From contig NZ_CP166866.1 of the NCBI RefSeq assembly GCF_047495555.1, positions 496,001 to 560,000 on the forward strand: 64,000 nt of DNA. Reading direction: 5' to 3'. Origin of the DNA: Methanobacterium_D sp040373355 (GTDB lineage: Archaea > Methanobacteriota > Methanobacteria > Methanobacteriales > Methanobacteriaceae). The notes beneath the pieces are model-generated. The model saw only the letters and a program-made list of their open reading frames with translations. It was not told where the DNA came from and ran no database searches. Shown piece after piece: positions 59,933 through 64,000 of the stretch (position 1 is the first letter of the stretch; each line of letters starts with the position of its first letter). Position numbers and translations under genes: made by a program.

Positions 59933-60640
59933 CTATTTTAGTTTTTTATCTTTAAATTTCACAATAGTGGTGGAAAGATACTTTTTATTATTTGAAAACC
60001 CTTTAAATATTGCTTCATCCTTCATACTGCAATTTTGAACTGATATTACTTCTTTATCCCTTTTGTCGTTGTTAATTATTTCTTCAAGTAAATCAGAATG
60101 TCTTGAAGTTTTCATTATAACAAAAGTGTCCCCATGCTCTAAAATTTTAGAGAGCCTTTCATCCACTTTTGGAACAATCACCATAATATCATCTTTTTCT
60201 GCTAAAGGAATCCTTGCACTTGCTGCACATCCTGTAAAAGAAGTAATTCCGGGAATAATTAATGTATCATAATCAAGATCATTTATTCTTTTGAAAACAT
60301 AAGAAAATGTACTAAAAACTGTTGGATCTCCAAGAGTTATAAATGCCACATCTTGTCCAGCGTCTAATTTTTCTGCTATGAGTCCTGCAGCTTCATCCCA
60401 ATATTCTTGAAGCGCTCTTTCATCTTCTATCATTGGAAAAAGCGGTTCTAATGTTTCATATTCACTTTTTCGATCATCCAGTATAGGTTGTACTATTGAT
60501 AAAGCCAGACTGGGCTTCGATTCCTTTGATTTTGGTGCGCATATTACATCGACACTATTTAATGCTTTAACAGCTTTAACTGTTAAAAGATCGGGTTCTC
60601 CCGGCCCAACACCAATGCCTATAAATTTCCCTTTTTTCAT
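59933..60640 (-). CDS. cbiL: precorrin-2/cobalt-factor II C20-methyltransferase
   Basis: The 235-residue SAM-dependent methyltransferase has GIGVGPGEPDLLTVKAVKAL at the start, FITLGDPTVFSTFSYVFKRI near residue 103, IPGITSFTGCAASARIPLAE near residue 130, and IMKTSRHSDLLEE. It methylates C20 of cobalt-factor II/precorrin-2 in anaerobic cobamide synthesis. Cobamide is needed for the Mtr methyltransferase complex. It shares precursors with CfbA encoded at 1.6 kb. It is a lone gene here. Confidence 0.9.
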   Translation of the reverse strand: MKKGKFIGIGVGPGEPDLLTVKAVKALNSVDVICAPKSKESKPSLALSIVQPILDDRKSEYETLEPLFPMIEDERALQEYWDEAAGLIAEKLDAGQDVAFITLGDPTVFSTFSYVFKRINDLDYDTLIIPGITSFTGCAASARIPLAEKDDIMVIVPKVDERLSKILEHGDTFVIMKTSRHSDLLEEIINNDKRDKEVISVQNCSMKDEAIFKGFSNNKKYLSTTIVKFKDKKLK

Positions 60641-60822
60641 AAATATGACCTCTAAAAATATTTACAATATTTTTGGGTTTAAAAAACCCTATGCGTTTTT
60701 TTTCAACTCCAATGTTGTTAAATTATAATTGTAAGCTTTTATACGTGAGTAATTTAGTAATAACAATCTAATCATTAAATTATCCTAAAACTCTATGTAT
60801 TTATAGCATTATCTAAATATAA
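60641..60822. promoter_or_regulatory. divergent spacer, cbiL / helicase
   Basis: AT-rich spacer of 182 bp with a hairpin-like GGGTTT/AAACCC pair near 60674. TATA-like sequences lie close to the helicase start, where no ribosome binding site is seen; that message may be leaderless. Confidence 0.35.
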
Positions 60823-62625
60823 ATGATTATGGATAATGGCTTTTTTTGCAGCGAATGTAACATGATAAAACAAAGATGCATATGCGCCTTGAACAACGCA
60901 AAAAACAACAAGGCAGCAGGAATTTCTAGAAAAGATAAAGAAATGCTAAAAAAAGAAAATCCACGTATCGATAGTACTATAATTGATAATTTCCCTTTTG
61001 AAACGCCTAGAGAAGGGCAACTGGAAATAATATCACAAATTACGGGCGCTATAGACAATGGATATAAATACATAGTTCTTGAAGCAGGTACTGGTACTGG
61101 AAAATCTGCAATTGCAACAACACTTTCAAAAATTTATGAACCAGCTTACATACTCACCATGACCAAACAGCTTCAGTCTCAATATGCAAATGAATTCAGC
61201 TATCCTCTGGTAAAGGGTAGAGGGAACTTTTCCTGTAAATCAGCGAATTTAGAGGCAAGTTGTGATACTGGAGTATGCCAAACAACTCCCCAATCCCATA
61301 AATTCTCATGTGAATTTGGAATAACCAAACAGGATATGAATCAGACATTTTTTGCTTTTGAAGACGGGGCAGGAGCGCCCTATTTTTTCAAATCTCCAGA
61401 TAGATGTAACTACTGGGAACAAAAAGCAGATGCAGTAAACAGCGATATAACTCTTATGAATTATGATTATGGGCTTTTAGAGCTTAATTATGTACGTCAT
61501 TTTGCAAAAAGGAATTTAATGGTCCTTGATGAGGCACATAATATCGAAAATAAATTGATGAACCGTATGGAAGTTAATCTTCTTAACCAGAGGCTCGAAA
61601 AGGATATTAAAAAGACAATACCGCATCAAATGTTAAATTATGAAGATCCAGAGGATTGGATAATCTTTATTGAAATTATCTACAATGCTTATAAAGATAT
61701 AAATACCAAAAATCTGCCTAAAAACAAAGCAGATAGGATATTAAGCACTCGATTTAGATTAGGAGAGCTTTTAAGGAACCTGGAAGATAACTCTGAAAAT
61801 TGGGTAGTTGATCCAACTCCAGGAGGAGTTTCTTTTAAGCCATTGAAGATCGATACCTACGCACAAGATATGCTGTTTAAGCACGCAGAAGTATGCCTTT
61901 TAATGAGTGCAACAGTCCTTGATCACCGTTTATTCTGCAAATGGCTTGGAATTGACTATAATGATGCTTATTCAATTAAGGTAAAGAGTAATTTCCCAGC
62001 TTCAAGAAGGCCAGTGTACATAAAACCCGTAGGTAACATGTCACAGCGTTCTATTAAATATACTGCACCTAAAACTCTCCCTATACTTAAAAGGATAATA
62101 GAGCACCACAAAAGAGAGAAAGGATTAATTCACACTCATAATTATAAATGTCAGAAATATATTATGAGCCATTTGGATTATCCCCGCCTCATGGGCCATA
62201 CACCAATAAACAGGGAAATGAAGTTGATGCAGTTTGAAAAAACAGATAAGCCAATGGTACTTGTAAGTCCTTCAATGAGTGAGGGAGTTGATTTGCCCTA
62301 TGAAAAGTGTCAGTTTCAGGTAATTTATAAGATTCCATTCCCCTATCTTGGAGATAAGCAGATAAACAAGAGGAAACACATTGATCCTAAATGGTACGCA
62401 TATAAAACCATAATGACTCTCATTCAAGCTTATGGTCGTGGGATGCGTGCTGAAGACGATTTTTGTGCTACATATATCCTGGATGGAAATGTAAATATGC
62501 TATTTAACAACCAACTTTATAAGGCACTTTTACCGCGCGGATTTAAAGAAGCTATAGATGCTCAGGAAGATTGGATGGTTGAGGAAAAACTTTCTAAAAA
62601 ATATCCTAAGAAAATAGAGTCATAA
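60823..62625 (+). CDS. XPD/DinG-like superfamily 2 helicase with Fe-S cluster cysteines
   Basis: The 600-residue helicase starts with a small cysteine motif (CSECNMIKQRCIC). Walker A EAGTGTGKS is near residue 90 and DEAH (VLDEAHNIE) near residue 236. Between them are cysteines in SCKSANLEASC, TGVC, SCEFG and RCNYW that match an XPD-type [4Fe-4S] domain. C-terminal helicase motifs (SPSMSEGVDL, QAYGRGMRAEDD) are complete. It would unwind DNA 5' to 3' in repair. Two ATGs (60823 and 60829) are possible starts. Its 3' end overlaps the convergent gene by 6 bp. Confidence 0.87.
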   Translation: MIMDNGFFCSECNMIKQRCICALNNAKNNKAAGISRKDKEMLKKENPRIDSTIIDNFPFETPREGQLEIISQITGAIDNGYKYIVLEAGTGTGKSAIATTLSKIYEPAYILTMTKQLQSQYANEFSYPLVKGRGNFSCKSANLEASCDTGVCQTTPQSHKFSCEFGITKQDMNQTFFAFEDGAGAPYFFKSPDRCNYWEQKADAVNSDITLMNYDYGLLELNYVRHFAKRNLMVLDEAHNIENKLMNRMEVNLLNQRLEKDIKKTIPHQMLNYEDPEDWIIFIEIIYNAYKDINTKNLPKNKADRILSTRFRLGELLRNLEDNSENWVVDPTPGGVSFKPLKIDTYAQDMLFKHAEVCLLMSATVLDHRLFCKWLGIDYNDAYSIKVKSNFPASRRPVYIKPVGNMSQRSIKYTAPKTLPILKRIIEHHKREKGLIHTHNYKCQKYIMSHLDYPRLMGHTPINREMKLMQFEKTDKPMVLVSPSMSEGVDLPYEKCQFQVIYKIPFPYLGDKQINKRKHIDPKWYAYKTIMTLIQAYGRGMRAEDDFCATYILDGNVNMLFNNQLYKALLPRGFKEAIDAQEDWMVEEKLSKKYPKKIES

Positions 62626-63192
62626 AGGACTTTTATTTTCTGCAGCAAGATTTACTGTCTTTTCAATTCTATTTTTCCTTGTAGCTTCTCTTTTTGCAGT
62701 TTTAATCCAGTATAATATCTGTTTTTTAAGTGAATCTCCAAAACCGTTGAAATTATTTTTAGCATTATCATTAGAGTCCAGTGCTTCTTTTAAGTCATTA
62801 GGAATAACTAAATTTTCTATATCATCGAGAAAATACCAGGACCCATCTTTTTTAGCCGTTTCGACTTTTTCAAGCCCTGCAGGCATCATTAATTCCTGCT
62901 CTGTAAGCTTTTGAATACGCTCTTTGTTTAATTTTGACCAGATGCTTCCCACCTTTCTTGGAGTAAAAATCTGCATGTAACGCTCTTTATCAATGGCATT
63001 CACCTTACTGTCAATCCATCCAAAGCTAAGAGCTTCTTCTACGGCTTCTTCATATGAAACTGTTGGCTTTCCACTGCCTTTCTTATAATAAACAAGCCAT
63101 ACACCAGAAGAAGTTGCATGATTCTCTTTAAGCCATTGATGCCACTCTTTACGATCTTTAGCCTCTATGCGTTCAAGTTCTATTTTTGACAT
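62620..63192 (-). CDS. YdeI/OmpD-associated family protein
   Basis: The 190-residue protein matches the YdeI/BOF-like family. It has RKEWHQWLKENHATSSGVWLV near residue 13, SYEEAVEEALSFGWIDSKVN near residue 46 and YMQIFTPRKVGSIWSKLNKERI near residue 67. The C-terminal basic helical region has YWIKTAKREATRKNRI. Function is not established; distant relatives are linked to stress or bacteriocin protection. Its end overlaps the helicase end by 6 bp (tail to tail). Confidence 0.83.
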   Translation of the reverse strand: MSKIELERIEAKDRKEWHQWLKENHATSSGVWLVYYKKGSGKPTVSYEEAVEEALSFGWIDSKVNAIDKERYMQIFTPRKVGSIWSKLNKERIQKLTEQELMMPAGLEKVETAKKDGSWYFLDDIENLVIPNDLKEALDSNDNAKNNFNGFGDSLKKQILYWIKTAKREATRKNRIEKTVNLAAENKSPL

Positions 63193-63239
63193 ATAAATAC
63201 TGATTATTTGTAGAATAAATAAAAATAGAGTATTATTAT

Positions 63240-63587
63240 CTATTCATTAGTCAAAGGAAGTTTACTAATTTTCCAACCTAAGAATCCGCCTTGGATATTA
63301 TGAGCTTTTTTAAATCCAGATTCTTTCATTTGATTTAGGAAATATCCACCTCTCACTCCAGATTTACAATATATAACATATTCTTTTTCCTTATCTAAAT
63401 TATCCACTTTTTTCTTGAATTCATGTCCTTCATAATGTAAACTTTTAGCTTTAGGAATGTGTCCTGATTCAAACTCCCTATCAGACCTAATATCAAGAAT
63501 TTCAAAATTAGAATCATCTTCGTGTTCTTTAATTAATTTCAAGGCATCCTGCGGGGAAATAGTATCCATTAACTGATCTTCCGACAT
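63240..63587 (-). CDS. rhodanese-like domain protein
   Basis: The 115-residue single rhodanese domain has DIRSDREFESGHIPKA near residue 32 and the active-site loop YCKSGVRGG near residue 73, with the persulfide-carrying cysteine. It could move sulfane sulfur to a carrier such as the DsrE-like proteins at 47.8-49.5 kb. That link is speculative, as the genes are 14 kb apart. GGAGG lies upstream. Confidence 0.9.
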   Translation of the reverse strand: MSEDQLMDTISPQDALKLIKEHEDDSNFEILDIRSDREFESGHIPKAKSLHYEGHEFKKKVDNLDKEKEYVIYCKSGVRGGYFLNQMKESGFKKAHNIQGGFLGWKISKLPLTNE

Positions 63588-63759
63588 ATTAAACCTCCTA
63601 ATTATATTTCCTTTAAATATAGTTACTCTAAAATAAATTAGGCTTTGTTTTAATTCATAAGTATTGTATTACTTCAATACGATATAAATATTATCTTAAA
63701 ATTAGAATCAATTAATCTTGCTTAGAGTTAGTTCTTAATAAAAAAGAAAATAAAGAAAT

Positions 63760-63987
63760 TTATTCCCCATCTTCACCTTTTCCATTTCCTTCCAAATAGA
63801 GAAGAGATAGAAGTTTTCCCTTAAATGATAACACATAAGAACCTACAAATAAGCTAATTACCCCACTGATTACATAGATCATTAGCCCTAAATTGAGGGA
63901 CTGTAAAAAGAAGCCTAATAAATTGGTTAAAACTACATATAATGCAAGAGGCATGATAGCCAAGATATAGAATTTCCAACTAACCAC
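63760..63987 (-). CDS. small two-helix membrane protein at the window edge
   Basis: The visible frame encodes 75 residues with two hydrophobic helices (about residues 5-30 and 32-55) and a charged, Gly-rich C terminus (EGNGKGEDGE). The frame is open to the window edge and the GTG at 63987 lacks a ribosome binding site, so the true start may lie outside. No family recognised. Confidence 0.5.
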   Translation of the reverse strand: MVSWKFYILAIMPLALYVVLTNLLGFFLQSLNLGLMIYVISGVISLFVGSYVLSFKGKLLSLLYLEGNGKGEDGE

Positions 63988-64000
63988 TTTTATTATTCTA

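Noticed and set aside
1..64000. tRNA genes, rRNA, CRISPR arrays and insertion sequences
   Set aside because: I scanned intergenic regions for T-loop motifs, regularly spaced repeats and transposase motifs and found none I could support.

Overview
The window comes from a mesophilic, AT-rich hydrogenotrophic methanogen, most likely Methanobacterium or a close relative (Methanobacteriales). The evidence is heterodisulfide reductase HdrA, methanogenesis marker protein 11, a DmrX-type flavoprotein, an F420H2 oxidase with the methanogen-specific regulator MsvR, CfbA, archaeal-type AdoMet synthetase, RadA, single-chain RPA, GGAGG/GGTGAT ribosome binding sites and TATA-rich promoters. From memory, the order purL-ileS-AdoMet synthetase-glyA-hdrA-radA-rpa-leuCDB-cysteine desulfurase-ribH matches the MTH1374 to MTH1390 region of Methanothermobacter thermautotrophicus, so the central 40 kb looks like conserved chromosome.

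Layout. 0-5 kb: a frameshifted acetyltransferase, a DUF35 protein, CfbA (F430/cobamide), ThiL, an AmmeMemoRadiSam-type radical SAM enzyme and a RidA protein. 5-15 kb, mostly minus strand: a UbiD-type decarboxylase, a 44-aa membrane protein, tandem-domain PurE, a membrane glycosyltransferase (plus strand), marker protein 11, RibH, a 28-aa membrane peptide, a cysteine desulfurase and leuBDC. 15-31 kb: RPA and RadA, an SRPBCC/CFI-box fusion, an AEC transporter, a hydrolase with two hemerythrins, HdrA, a decayed DUF169 gene, GlyA, a DmrX-like flavoprotein, a LigD-type phosphoesterase, a HEAT-repeat protein, DUF192 and AdoMet synthetase. A 700-bp gene-free stretch with several stem-loops precedes ileS and purL. 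37-47 kb: a lipid/polyprenol kinase-like membrane protein, an ABC-2 exporter, MsrA, a lone MTH538/ThsB-like TIR protein, a secreted transglutaminase-like protein with an apparent ATT start, MoeA and a site-2-type protease.

47.7-52.5 kb is an unbroken minus-strand run: a Cys-rich Fe-S protein, ArsR, ArsC, two DUF166 proteins (one truncated), and a DsrE/DsrF/DsrH-like set with an Fe-S protein inside it. It looks like a sulfur/metalloid handling cluster and is the best candidate here for an undescribed system. 52.7-59 kb is a redox-stress island: a CoA-disulfide-reductase-like flavoenzyme, hybrid cluster protein (hcp), an msvR copy with one in-frame TGA, a rubrerythrin-like protein, F420H2 oxidase and an intact msvR. 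TTCG-N8-CGAA inverted repeats lie upstream of both hcp and the oxidase. The last 5 kb carry an anchored hydrolase, CbiL, an XPD/DinG-like helicase, a YdeI-like protein, a rhodanese and a small membrane protein at the edge.

I saw no rRNA, tRNA, CRISPR array or complete insertion sequence. Intergenic hairpins recur: one family at about 5.0 and 27.06 kb, another at 31.10 and 43.28 kb.
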